A DNA stretch of 64,000 nucleotides from Stereum hirsutum FP-91666 SS1 (Eukaryota > Basidiomycota > Agaricomycetes > Russulales > Stereaceae): contig NW_006763139.1 in assembly GCF_000264905.1 (NCBI RefSeq), positions 1,032,313 through 1,096,312 of the forward strand, given 5' to 3'. Positions 1-12,073 of this stretch are shown here, piece after piece. Made by a program: the position numbers and the translations under genes. The notes below the pieces were generated by a model. The model worked only from the letters and a program-made list of their open reading frames with translations. It was not told the DNA's origin and did no database searches. Each line of letters begins with the position of its first letter. Position 1 is the first letter of the stretch.

Positions 1-292
1 AGCACCACTGCAGGGCGATAGTTATGTCAATAAACCTCGTAATTCTCCATCCTAACATATTGTGCGTACCGGCCAGCGTCGTGGATAATCTCTTTTACAA
101 TCCCGCGAACGTAACCGTTGCGCTCGGCGAAGTCGAGGGCACGGAATTGGGCCGGGGTCTTGTTGTGGTGGGTGTGTGCCGAGAACTATACAATTACATG
201 TTGGAGTGAGCTCGAGTAGTCGCATCCTGCAGGTCTACGATAGAACGTACGATGGCATGCGAGCGCCTCTGAGCCCTGATAACCCTACCCAT
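1..292 (-). CDS. 60S ribosomal protein uL2 (RPL8/Rpl2), 5' part, runs off the left edge
   Basis: Cytosolic large-subunit protein uL2, which binds 23S/28S-type rRNA near the peptidyl transferase centre. Three exons are read on the minus strand. Exon 1 (292-251) gives [14 protein letters not shown]. Exon 2 (185-70) gives a stretch with [20 protein letters not shown] followed by IHDAGR. Exon 3 starts at 7 and continues as GAP beyond position 1. The introns are 250-186 and 69-8 (62 nt, GT..AG), and the second splits an Arg codon (CG|T). The N-terminus MGRVIRAQR and the [11 protein letters not shown] block are hallmarks of eukaryotic uL2. The ATG at 292-290 is the conserved start. Only about the first 55 residues are in the window. 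Confidence 0.93.
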
Positions 293-1774
293 CGTTAATG
301 TCTAGAGAGAGCGAGAAGAATCGTCAGAATCAAATCCGGGCAGAGTAGACATCCCAACGTCAGCCAGAGTCGACAGAGCCCATCCACCCTCCATCCAAGC
401 CGTCTGAGACCGGGTTTTCGCAGGAATGGTGCAGGGGTCGTCTCTGATCGTCTGGAGGTCGCTGGTAATGCAAGGGGGCAGCATAACGACTCACAAAATA
501 GGTGCTTGACGTTGGCGTTGACGGCGGCGTCGATATCGTGCTGTGCCTCAAGAGACAATTTGGAGCTCCGCCAGTCACGTGCTTTCCGAGGTCTCTCCCG
601 TGAGTTCGTCGCGTCGCGTTACTGTAGTGGCCGCGACGAAGTTGCTGTTGCCACTTCTATGGACCGTGTCGCTGCCTCCCTCAACGCTAGCTTCGTCATG
701 TCAAATACTAGATCTACTACAAAGCAAAAAATCAATGCAGTGTATTTGCGCCTTAGCTTAGACACTTAGATAGCAAAGCCCACACAAGTCACCCCCTATG
801 CTTCCAGCTTCGAGGCTGATGCTCTTTGTCAATGCAGCACCCGAAGCGCTCTGCATAGACTCAAAGTTTCTTCCTTTATTGACGGCGAGTAACAGAACAT
901 ACACTGGATTTGGACTACGCTCAGAACCGCCGAACGAAAAGGGTAGGAACATCTTCCACAATCGGAGGCGCATTGGGTTTCTACCCTCGACAAGTTCAAT
1001 GCCTTGAAATCCACAGGCCGGGTGGCATGAGGGAACATACTGATATACTCTTCACAGCCGCCACAATCCCTCAAGAAATGAGGATACCAATCGTCATTTC
1101 ATACAGATTGTCATCCCTTCACCACAAAACATTGACACTTCGTTGTTCTCCGAGTTTGCGATACGTCTGCAATCCTCTGGTAGAATAGAAATGCTGTGCT
1201 CTATAATGCTGGGATCATGGACTTCTACCGTCCATAATCACCTTAATCGTACATGGCCTTAGGGGATTAATACTACATATTATGACGCACGCCCTAAGCC
1301 TTCCCTATGGAGGACGTCTGGAAAGCAAGAAATCATGCATTTGAAGCGCTGAGTCAACACTTAGCCCTTCGGTCACACCGTTATGACCCCATCCAGTTCC
1401 CCGTCATTTCCTCCTCACTTGCCCTCACAGACCTCTGGGTCATCGACATCCCACGCACTGACCCAGAATCGGCATCGAAAAACTCAGCACTCTCCAAGCC
1501 CAAAAGGCCTGGAGTGAATCACTAGCGGCAGAGCCGCTGTTCGTATGAGAACTCAGTTAGCGGTGGGAATGGTAGGACTTGGACGTGATGCGAGGTAACC
1601 TGGTCACAGTCCTTCAGGCCCAAGGCCAGAGGGTTAAGGTGAATAGTCCAAACGCAATTAAACGATGATAATTTGGCAACTTTTCTACCCAAATAGAAAT
1701 GGATGAGATTACCAGTGAACTGCTCGGTCAACGCCATCCGAGTGTTGTTCCTCGAACGATACGAGTATTCTTCT
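293..1774. other. Intergenic region upstream of uL2, no confident gene
   Basis: About 1.5 kb between the uL2 start and the 3' end of the prolyl oligopeptidase gene. It must hold the uL2 promoter and 5' UTR. Minus-strand open stretches at 295-700 have some hydrophilic, protein-like sequence, including a short ATG frame of 26 codons starting at 699. I could not join them into a spliceable model. A plus-strand ORF of 72 codons (1307-1525, starting MEDVWKARNHAFEAL) has C-ending codons typical of the neighbours but matches nothing I know. It could be a small gene or chance. Confidence 0.4.
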
Positions 1775-4700
1775 TCAGAGCCCCCATTTCAGCCCCATCG
1801 TCTGTGCAACGAAGCCCCACTTGTCTGCTGCTTCCTTGATTCTACAGAGTTGATAGAGATTGTGAGCATGACAACAGTCATATACAGCGCCACTACAGCA
1901 AAGTGGAAGGGACTCAGAAACGTACTTTTGCTCGGTCGCCTTGCCTGCCCCGTGACCGGCCTTCTTCTCGATCCGTATGAGTTGAGGGTTGGGATTATCG
2001 GCGCGGACGTGCTGCAGTGTAGCGGCGAACTTGAACGAGTGGAGAGGGACAACACGGTCGTCGTCTATACGCAAAGTGAGGTTGCTTACTTGAGATCGAG
2101 ATGTACAAGAAGAATACGTACGGTCCGCGGTCAACAATATCGTTGGCGGCAAGATCTTCTTCTCTGGGACATTATGCAAGGGCGAGATCGGATACACGAA
2201 GTCGAAGTCGTGCGGGTCGTGAGGATTCCCATAGTCCGACGTCCAGGCACGTCCAATGGTGAAGTCTGCGAACTACATAGATCCGAATATCAGCGAAGCG
2301 TCGTGGCAGAGGAAGAAAGCATTACCTTGAGCAGATCAAGCACACCCACTTCTGCCACAGCAGCGCCGAAAGTACCTTCTGGTGCCCTCAAAGCTGAAGC
2401 AGCCACGAGCAGTCCTGAAAATATCCTCTTAGATCAGACAAAGAGGTATCTGCAGTTCAAGATAAAGGAATTCAAGACTAACCGCCGTTAGACCCTCCAT
2501 TGATGGCCACTTTGCCTTCACCGGCGTATTTGTTCTTGACTAGCCATTGCCTGTAGAGAAAGAACGAAAAGAAAAAGAAGAACAGGCGCCACCAATCCGT
2601 CAGTTCGATCTCCTCGGACCAACAAAGAATCAAGCACCCTGTGGTTAGGCGAAAACTTGAAACACGTACGTCGCGGCAATGAAGTCGTCAAAGCAGTTAC
2701 CCTAATCCATTTCCAGCGCATAATCCGACAGAGTCCGCGGCCGATTCGAGTTAGAAGCCACAGGCGAGACAATAGCAAGTTAATCAGTTTAAGCACCCAA
2801 GTACAGCACGTCCACCACGAGGCGAGGCAGATCCGGAGGACGTCCTCGGATCTACAACATTGAACTCGGTGGCGTTACAAAGTTCAACCACTACGCACCT
2901 TTCGTTCTTTCGTCCCCGCCAAATGCCATTCCTCACCGAACTCGCCACCGCCCCGGATGTTGGGAACTGCGAGGATGGCACCGTAGGCGCGCAAGAAGGT
3001 GAGCATTGATGGGCTGAAGAACGGGCTGATGGAAATAGTAAAGCCGCCGTAACCTATACGCATATAGAAGGAGAAGATGCGGTTATTAGAAGAAATGAGC
3101 AAACATTGAAGTGTTACGAAGTTGAAATTTTCTATGAGGCGATGGTACGGAGGAAGAGCGCACCGTACTGCAGCGCAGGAGCTGTACCGTCAAGTTTGGT
3201 GCTTTCATGGCGGACGACAAACATAGGGACTTTGGTCCCATCCTTACTCTCGTACCAGATCTATACAACAGTAGAATGGAGAAAAGGCATTAATCGCTGG
3301 CCCTAGGCCGATACAGAACCAGGAATTGCTGACCTGCTCTGCAGTGAAGCCACCAGACCCCGCCAGGCCCTTGACCACAGTCTGTTTCCAGACAGTCGAG
3401 GAGCCCGCCTCGCTCTTTTCTTCGTCCTTGAACTCGTACTTAGAGACTGTACCGGGGGTGGTGAAGCCAGTTAGGGTGAGGAATGCCCAGTTCTGCTTGC
3501 GTTTCCCAGATACTTGCATAGAACCGACATGTGAGGCCTCCAGTCGCTTGAGCTTTTCACCGGTGGCCAGTGAGTGGATGTAGACCTCGTCCTTGACCTG
3601 AAGCATATACTTTAAGCCAATATCTCTCTGATCACGAGGACAAGAAGACCCACATTGCGCTTGTACACAGTCATAATCCGATCCTTGCCTACCACGAGCA
3701 CGTCCTCAAGAAATGCATCCTTGTCCTCTGGAATGAGGTCCTTCGCTATCTTGCTGATATGGACGGGACCTTGCTTGCTTGCTTTGACAAAGTCATCTAT
3801 GTCGACGGAGATGACCTTGTACTGTAGGGCGTTCGCGTTCGTTCGAAGATAGAACCTAGTGCCGTCATTCGCAATGCTGTTACACGTTCATTCATGCCGG
3901 CCGTCCAATAAAGTATGATGACCATCAGCTTTATCAGTACAATCAAGCCGCAAGGAGGTGGAGCAAGAAGGAACAAAACGCAATGAAGAAGCAGAAGCAG
4001 AAATACGCACACGCCGTAATCCGCTTCAAACTCATCGACGAGCTTGATCCAATCGATGTTCGGTCCAATCGTGGTCTTCTCGAGGTCGGCCAACCAGAGC
4101 ATGTTTTTCTAAGTATATACCAATCCGTCCGGACAACCAATCCAGAGAAACAAGCGTGAGAATCACGTAACGCCGTGAGAGGTGTGGTACACAAGGAATG
4201 CGCATGGACACTATGGCACATACCCGTGCGGTATCACGTCTGGTGTACAGCTCGAGCCAACGGCCGTCCACCTCGGACGTCCCAGCACCCCACATGTGGT
4301 GGGGATGTTCGGGATCCTTCATGACGAGAGTGTCATCGGCTGGAGATAATTAGGAAGGAAAAACAACAACGCCGGGCAAGCGCGAGGGAGAGTCTGCATA
4401 AGATGGACCTGAAACGAGGGAGCAGAGTCCACACGGACCTTGTTTCGTGCCAATTTTGTGGTAGTAGAGCATGGCGTCTCTGTCGCCCTCGGTCTCCGTA
4501 CCTGCCTTGTCCTCCTCGGCATCACCATGAGACTTACGATCCGGGAAGCGCTGTGAAAAGTGTCAGGACTGGTGGAGTGGTTGGCGGTTATGAATACGGG
4601 GATGAAAGCTGCGCAGTCACATACTTGGTACAGGAATCCGCTGTTGTCAGGCGTCCAAGCAATAGAAGAGAATTTGACGAATCGAATCTCATCCTCCAGT

Positions 4701-5515
4701 CTCTTGTCGTTGCCGAACGATGTCAACGGGTGTTCCGTCGAGCGGACATAGACGGTCGTAAAGTCGCTGCCCTATGGTCAACATAAGCCAGCGGCCTCAC
4801 TGTGATAGCCGCATGCAGGAGCAGAGGGAAACATACAGATCGAGAGATTCCATACGCGAACCACTTTCCGTCGCGAGAAAATGCGGCGGTGGCGAGTGAG
4901 ACAGTACCATCTTCGGAAAGAGCGTTGGGCTGGAATGCAGATCAGCCAGGGGGCACTCAAGAGATCGATGGTACCTTCCTCACGTCGAAGAATACCTCGG
5001 TATTTGCGGTAGTCTGCCCCGAAGAGCCGTAGGTAGGTAGGGTAGAGTCCGTCGAGCGATATATGACTGCATGACAGTCAGACAAAGATGAGAGGCCAAG
5101 AATCAACTCATAGCAGTACCTGACTGAGCCTGGAGACCACTGTTGTACGACCAGTACCAGCGATTGTCCTCCTTGAGGCTAGGAGCACTGAACTATGAAC
5201 AACGCGTCGGTCAAAAACTTCCGGTGGCGTAAGTTCAAGACGAATAGTTCTCGTGCAACCTACCCGCTCATAGTCGGTGCTCTTCCGAATTTCGTCTTCC
5301 AGCTTCAGTCGATCTGGGTTGGTGTCAAGAAATTCACGAGTGTACTTTTCCTGAGCTGTTGTCCACTGTTCTGTCTCCTCTGTATTTTGCTCCAGCCACT
5401 GGTAGGGGTCGGGAACTTTGACCTCTCCGTGCTTCTCGCTGGCATAGACGTCTACATGGTCAGACCGTCGGGCAGTTGGATATCTGTTGGGTGCCCAGGG
5501 GAGAGTACGAGCCAT
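1775..5515 (-). CDS. Prolyl oligopeptidase (S9A serine peptidase), many introns
   Basis: Cytosolic post-proline endopeptidase of family S9A, which cuts short peptides after Pro. The N-terminal beta-propeller exons begin [19 protein letters not shown] and contain VPDPYQWLE, then [19 protein letters not shown] and [19 protein letters not shown]. The alpha/beta-hydrolase part has [14 protein letters not shown], then [13 protein letters not shown], then the nucleophile motif GGSNGG (Ser codon 2492-2490). That motif is split after its fifth residue by a 68-nt intron (2482-2415). The catalytic Asp lies in an [12 protein letters not shown] block split by another intron near 2060. The catalytic His is in KKAGHGAGK (about 1955). 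The C-terminus ends [15 protein letters not shown]. The triad is complete and no exon is broken, so the gene looks functional. The housekeeping neighbours argue for a general peptidase rather than a peptide-cyclising paralogue. An in-frame upstream ATG at 5632 is a rival start (see findings). Confidence 0.92.
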
Positions 5516-5984
5516 GGCGGACGAGCTTATCGATAGCGAGCGAGTCAAGGGCGAGGATACGCGTGGTGTGATGATGGAGCGGACGGAAAGAGCCTGCTTT
5601 AAGGTGCTCGATGCGCGCCTGGAGAAGATCATGAGTCTGGATCGGTTCCCAATCCAATCAGTTTGCGTCAGGCAACGACAGCTTTCATCGGATCGTGGGC
5701 GTGTCTGGCACGCACGGTAATGGGGATAACGCCGAAAATGCCAGATCTGCGCCGTTTTGTCACTGCAAAGCTGGGGATTTCGACGGTCAGCCCGTGCGAG
5801 CCACGTAAATGCCCGAGCGAAGGGTCGCGTTTGCAGCCGAATTGTCCACTCTTCGGGCAAGCGAGCACCCAGGTCTGAACATTCATGGGAGTGGTCAACG
5901 ACCGGCGGGAGAGGGAATACGAGACGGAGAGGAATTCACCTTATTTTAAACTTTCCTAATTATTTCCTGGCCTTGCTTCCTAGA

Positions 5985-6237
5985 ATGGGCTTTGGCAAGA
6001 ACACATGGCGGAGCACTCGGCCCTCCTACCCGTGGCTGTGCATCGAAGCTGCCACGCGAACTCTGACTTTGGCCAGACCAGAAGAATTCACCGTATATGA
6101 CCATCGCGGACGAGAAAAGACCGAGATGGTTCGTGAGTATGGAGGATCGCGAAATTAACCTTACCCATGTTTCAGTGCAAAAAGTAGCCGAAAAGTCCGC
6201 TGGTGCTCGATGCTTTTCTTGTCAACTTTCACAGTGA
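5985..6237 (+). CDS. Small two-exon gene, unknown 69-residue protein
   Basis: I do not recognise this protein. Exon 1 (5985-6132) starts MGFGKNTWRSTRPSYPW and exon 2 (6176-6237) ends GARCFSCQLSQ. They are joined over a 43-nt intron with a good donor (GTGAGT), an upstream TTAAC branch-like site and a CAG acceptor. The splice restores one frame (148 + 62 nt, 70 codons with stop). A T-rich stretch ending in TTCCTAG sits just before the ATG and could instead be an acceptor, in which case this would be the 3' part of a longer gene. It lies between the divergent prolyl oligopeptidase and carrier genes. No membrane segment is visible. A Cys pair sits near the C-terminus. Confidence 0.4.
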
Positions 6238-6449
6238 ACTCAATCGTAAAACCAAAGCGTGAGATGCACAAGCAGCCATATGAATACCTTTTGCGTTTGC
6301 TTCGAGCTTAACGCCGCAACGGCTAGTACGCTAACAATCACTAGGGTGTTGAGCTGGTGTGGCGTAGAGCCACACGGAACATCTGCTCACACGTGATAGC
6401 CTCCGACCGTCTTCGCGATCTGTGGCCCACGAAGGAAGAAACCGTTTGG

Positions 6450-7916
6450 ATGTCCCAATCTTTCTCCCAACCAAGCTTCTTCCCCTCGCACTCACTAGTA
6501 TGTTTATGTCTTCATCAAAAACACTGAAAACGGTGCTGACATCCATGTTATATCTTCGTAGGACCATGCATTCGCCGGAATCGGAGCAGGCGTCGTGGCC
6601 GTGCTATGCATGCACCCCCTCGACCTCCTCAAAGTAAAGTTTCAAGTCGCGACAGAAGAGCCAAAAGGAAATGTTGGGCAGCAAATATGGCTTGCTTTGA
6701 AGGGCATCAAACATAACGAGGGTTGGAGAGGGCTTTATCGCGGCGTAGGGCCGAACATTGCTGGAAACGCGAGCAGTTGGGGGCTATACTTTCTTTTGTG
6801 CGTTCTCTCGTCCCTCTGTTCTTCACATTGTGTTTGTCCTAACCTGTGTCCGGTGCTCTGTATCAGCTATAACGACCTGAAACGGAGGGCTACGAATAAT
6901 GGGACGGGTCCACCACTCTCGGCGGGGCAATACCTCCTCTGCTCAGCACAAGCGAGTTCGCAGTTCCTTTCATGATCACTCAGCAGACTGTCCTCTAACC
7001 TGTGACTTCCATTTCACCACCTCCTTTACTCAGGCGCCGTAACAGCCGTAATCACCAACCCAATATGGGTCGTCAAAGTGCGCATGTTCACCTCCCGTGC
7101 TGATAATCCTACAGCATATCGCGGCCTATGGGGTACGTCTCTCCATCTCCGTCTACCCCCCCTATTGCCTTGCCGATGCTGAATGGTTTCGTATCCCAGA
7201 CGGTTTTAGAACAATATATCGCTCCGAGGGGATACGCGGGCTCTATCGCGGCACTCTTCTTGCGCTCGTGGGCGTAAGTAACGGTGCGGTGCAGTTCATG
7301 ATGTATGAGGAGATGAAGAAGTGGGGGTTTGAACGTAAACGAAGACGAATGGAGAGGGAGGGGAAGGCATATACGGCTTCGGATGACCATCTCGTGCGTA
7401 TCCGTGCCCAGCCTTCCTATGTTCATTCACTCTAATGTGTATATGTGTGTGGCACGCTTTGATTTGGCAGTCGAATACGTCGTACACCGTCATGTCCGGT
7501 GGTTCGAAGCTTGCGGCTCTGACATTAACGTACCCATACCAAGTTATCCGATCGCGCATGCAGGTGAGCAAACAATGATCCTCCAACCTTCGCCTTCGTC
7601 ACTTCTCTGTCCACCTCTCCCCGTCTTCTATTAACAGATGTCTTGAACCTTGCAATTACTCACTACTCACGAACTCACACGATTTTAACAGAACACAACC
7701 CCCGTCACCTCAACATCCCAAAATTCCACCATAATCTCCACCATCAAACACACCTATCGCAACGAAGGCCCACGCGGTTTCTACCGCGGACTCGGGACGA
7801 ATCTCGTTCGCGTCCTTCCCGGGACCTGTGTCACGTTCGTGTGTTATGAGAACTTGGCGTGGTTATTGAAGAGGGCGGCGGCGCGGAGAGAGGAGAGAGC
7901 GGAAGGGTCGTCGTAG
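6450..7916 (+). CDS. Mitochondrial carrier, FAD/folate transporter type (Flx1/SLC25A32-like)
   Basis: Inner-membrane solute carrier with three repeats. Exon 1 (6450-6497) encodes MSQSFSQPSFFPSHSL. The next exon opens at 6562 with DHAFAGIGAGVVAVL. The three carrier signatures are HPLDLLKVKFQ (near 6612), NPIWVVKVRMF (near 7060) and YPYQVIRSRMQ (near 7540). The PIWVVK and YPYQVIR forms in repeats 2 and 3 are typical of the FAD/folate branch (yeast Flx1, human SLC25A32). Each repeat also has the GLYRG or GFYRG segment before its even-numbered helix. The C-terminus is basic, ending EERAEGSS. Introns fall around 6498-6561, 6797-6865, 6934-7030 and later; internal exon edges past the first are approximate. 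Transport of FAD into mitochondria is inferred from family membership; the exact substrate cannot be read from sequence. Confidence 0.88.
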
Positions 7917-10648
7917 CTGTGAGCTGGGTGTTGTACCGATGCTGGGTTGTGCTACGAGCGCGTGATGAAGATGGGTTTGCGAGTCCAGCTGCGTGAGGAT
8001 GGTAGGATCGTCCTCGCTTTCCCCCCCTTGATTGACTTATCGCTTAGATACTTATTACTGTACAGTTTCTAGAGATTTTCAAACCAACACGACTTGCCTT
8101 TTTTTTCTCCGGTCCCAAGACGTCTGCCTACATTCCTGTCAACACTCAACATCGAGACTTCTCCCTGCTGAACGATTGTTATAACCATAAGCTTACAGCT
8201 GCTAATCCGTGGCTCCTCGGGCGAATCGATAGTCAATCGTCTACGACTCTATGCCACCGCCACTCCCGCCGCCAGACCCTATGATGTCATAAGTACCCAT
8301 CACCGGTTGACCGTCCTTCTGGATCCGGAAGCGACCTCGAGGCTAGCGGTCTCTTTTCCTTCTTGCTCTCGACCATCTGCTTCGTTCTCACCCGGGCAGT
8401 CAACGTGGTACCGCGTCTTGGTGGGCTGGATATAAGGACTGTAGAGTGGGTACGAGTCTTTGCTGGATGTCGGCTTGTCAGGGTCCTGGTCCTCAGGCTG
8501 GTCAGGCCTCCGACTCTACACTTTGGATCGTTCGGAATTGCTAGACTTTGACTTGAGCTGGTAGTGACTGGTTGTGAGGGCTCCACGATGCCTTGTCCTG
8601 ATGTGAACCTGCGACCGATCTTTGACGACGAACGTCAAGCCTTGATCGAGAACTCTTGCTTGTCTTGCTATGCTTGTGAAGTTTCGGAGGCCCGTGCGAC
8701 TCGTCTTTAGAACTTGGGTCCGGGTGGTACGATGTTCTCGTCGGTCGCTGCCTGGAATGTCGTCCTTCGTTACTTGCCTGTGTTACAGGGATGACGTGGT
8801 AGGCTCTTTCTTACCTACCTATCGTCTTGTATACGTATCGTTGTTCGAAGAATGATGTCTATGTTCTGACGCGTTGGATACACCGGAAACGACATGGACG
8901 CTAGGCCCTCACTCCCGCCTTGCAATACACGCCTGTTGGCCATCTCCGGACGACTTTGCACACTATGTCTGTGGTGTTGGACGGCGCATATGATCGCCTG
9001 CATCAGGCACCATCCTCGGTTGTGATTGTGGCTGCGGTCGTACATTCCCGTCCATGCATGCATCCAGATGGTAGGCTCTGTGATACATTCCTCCTGCGGC
9101 GATATACCTTGACCCTTTCCGCCCATGGCTCCCACTGGATCATGTTTTGCCCCATTACGCCTGCGTGCACCCTGTCATTCTTTGCTTCGGGAACAAGGGT
9201 TCGAAGAACATCCGTGATAGAAATGGAAGGACGGTACGCATGTTGGTCTCCTGCCCTTGATAGCATGTACAGTAACACTGACGCCCTCTGGACTGGCTAT
9301 TTCCCGTTATGTCCACAGGAGCAGCTGTTTACATGGTCCCGTCCGCGTTCGGGCATTTGTGCAAGCCTCGAGTATCTTTCTCCGACGCCTGTTTTTCGGG
9401 TCGTTTCATATGCAGCTGTGAGTGGGCTGGGCTGCAGCTGAGGACCACCGCTCGTGCACTCATGCGCTCATACCTTTCTTTGTTGCGTAGCGAGCGATGA
9501 TGGATGGACGGTTGACTCAGATCTGGAAGGACCAAGAAACGCGTGGATCTCATTTCATCGCATCGGGTGCGGCGTGTGATATTATCATACTTACACCTGG
9601 GAGAAGAAGAGAGGAGGAGAAGAACCGAAGGAAAGCGAGCAACGGAACGCAGAGCGACGGTAAATTACCCCCGGATTCGGACCTCGTCGCGAACGCAGAT
9701 CTCAGCAGGACGAATCTCACAATTGGCTCCTCCGGCGTTCTATTCTGCAATTGCTTATCAGGCTCCCGTCCCGTAGCCCGAATTTCCGAATTTGTGGAGG
9801 TGGAAGGACTTTGCTGGACTACTGTCGATATATAGCTCCAGGTTATTTAAAATGTTATCGGGGCACACAGAGGAGAACGGGCAGGACGTGCCTGTGTCCG
9901 GTGGGGAATTTCGGAACGTCATCTGATGGGTTGGGAACGAATGCGGGGAAAAGTAGAGGAGTTCTGTGGGAGCCAAGAATGGGCAATAGGGTTTCATAGC
10001 AGGAGTTCGTCTGTAAGTACTACGCGGGAGGGAGGCTCGAGGAGGAGCGGGTGCCATCGATTCGATCATGCTGTAATAAGATTTAGATGGGGCGTCCCTC
10101 GTTCCTCATGGAAAGCCGGCGGGATACTTATAGCCTGCGAGCTACGCCGGGCGTGAAGATATAAAACGTAGCGTTCTCCCAGCCCCCCCATCAACGCGAA
10201 TGTGCGCTCTGTCTGGCAGCGATGTATGTTTCTTGGGAGATTGCGGCGGGGCGGCCGGAGCGGAGTGGGGACGATGATTGCCGGCCGCAGAGGGAATTGG
10301 GACTCCGCCAGGGGATCCCACGGTGGGCGGTGTGGAAGACGGTATTGTCTGGGACGACTCTGCCGAATATCGACCCCCAACGCTAGCTATCGTCTGCTCT
10401 CAACCTGGGCCAGATATTGCTCGCCACATCGCCTTTGCAGCCGCCACAGCGACGGACGACGGCAGAATTCGTGGATAATCCCATCACAATCGCGCGCGGA
10501 AACCGGGGCAGCCGCCTGACGACGCCCACCGCACTCGCCGTCGCAACATTCCACACCCTTCGCTAAGTACAACTCGACGACTTGTCACGTCCGTCCCGCG
10601 TCCGGCTCAGCAGCTTACGACTACCGACCCTTGCTATCGCGACGGCCC
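7917..10648. other. 2.7 kb without a confident gene; possible unresolved minus-strand exons
   Basis: This stretch separates the carrier from the SS18-like gene and must include the latter's promoter and 5' leader. On the minus strand several stop-free pieces read like Ser/Pro-rich protein and are bordered by plausible splice sites. One (about 10395-10142) contains IPSAAGNHRPHSAPAAPPQS. Another (about 8330-8231) contains RFRIQKDGQPVMGTYDIIG followed by a Gly/Ser tail and a stop. More than one frame looks plausible in the same segment, so I cannot give an exon chain. It may be a poorly conserved regulatory gene or chance reading of GC-rich DNA. Confidence 0.35.
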
Positions 10649-12041
10649 ATGATGTCGATGATCCAAGTCGATCGCTCCCCCCTTCCCTCAAAGGTCAACA
10701 ACGAACTCCCTCAAAACGGACAGCTATTTCCCCACAATCTCGCTCCCGACGCCCTCAGTAACTGGCCCCCGCATAAGAACAACGTCGCGCCCGACGTACA
10801 GCTCACGTCAGCCAACGTCGACGCCGCCCATCCTGCGACACCCGTCAACGGCAACGGCACCAACAACAGCAATCATCCGCGTCCCTCGCTCTCGCCCGCA
10901 CCCGAGAGCAGTCCAGCACGGCAGGAAGCAGGTGGCGCGGAAGCCACCGAGGGTGTGGAGAGTAACGCGGCACCACCAGCCGTAGAGGGCGAGGGAGGCG
11001 CGGGCGAGGAGAACACGGAACAGGAGAGCAAGCCTGAGGAGGGCGCGGCGAAGAAGGATGGCGAGGAAGAACCAGAGTCGTCCAAGGAGCCACCGCCCAC
11101 TCTTACCGTCACCGTCGATGGCAGCGACAACGGCGCCGGTGTAGTCGCTGACCCTGGCACCATCTCGCCTCTCAGCGAGCTCTCGCCTGCCCCGGACGAC
11201 GACGACGACACGAAAGACGACGACGACGCTCCCAATGCCGACTCTTCTCAGAACGGCGGAGGGACCTCCAAAGACGGGAAATCACAGCCGAGCTCGAGCT
11301 CTCCTACTTCCTCGCCAAAAGTGAATGGATCGTCGAGGAAACCTCCGCCGTCGACACGTACACTCCGACCTCGGAATCGACCTTCGAGCTCAAATCCATC
11401 CATCTCGAAAGCGCCTGTTGCGGGTCCTTCGTCTTCGCCGTCAAAATCCTCTTCACATCCACCTAATCCTTCCCCGCCTTCGACGTCGAGACCGTCTACT
11501 TCCAACGCGCCCGGTAGCAATAGCTCATCACGCTCAAAAGCTCATCTAATCCTTCAAATCAATGCAGAGCTTTTCAAGTGCGTTCAGTACCTTCCCTTTC
11601 ACTCCGTTGAAGTTTCACTGAATTGTTCTTCGTCAGGATCTGCATGGACTTCCAGGCTCGGTCGGTCCCCCAGAGCGATCCTAAATACCTCTTGTACGTT
11701 CTCTTCCTCTTCCTTTAACGTCGAACAATAACTGAAACACGCGTGCATGGTGGCCGTCCCGCTTTCACAGGTTCGCGAGACGTATAGAGTCAAATCTCGC
11801 CTGGATGGCCACAGCTGTCGATAGCAATCCAAACACGACAGTGCGTTCCCTCTCCGACGTCGCGACATCTATAACTTACGCTTACTTTGATCCTAACTTT
11901 GGTCACATCACACAGAATCTCCCCGACTTCCGCCCCCTCCCCAAATTCGACTCGCCGCTCTCAGATCGAATACAAGAACTATACTCCGAAGTCCCCAGCG
12001 TATTCTCCAAAGACATCGCCCGACATCAGTTCATCGTCCAG

Positions 12042-12073
<32 letters not shown>

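Noticed and set aside
1703..2491. 262-codon plus-strand ORF
   Set aside because: It lies antisense to the C-terminal exons of prolyl oligopeptidase, whose reading is supported by GGSNGG, HDDR and AGHG motifs.
1775..5515. Specialised macrocyclising prolyl oligopeptidase of a cyclic-peptide cluster
   Set aside because: No precursor-peptide gene or modification gene is nearby, the neighbours are housekeeping, and the gene fits the general peptidase.
8920..9441. 173-codon plus-strand ORF
   Set aside because: It has no recognisable motif or splice context, and its amino-acid make-up is erratic.
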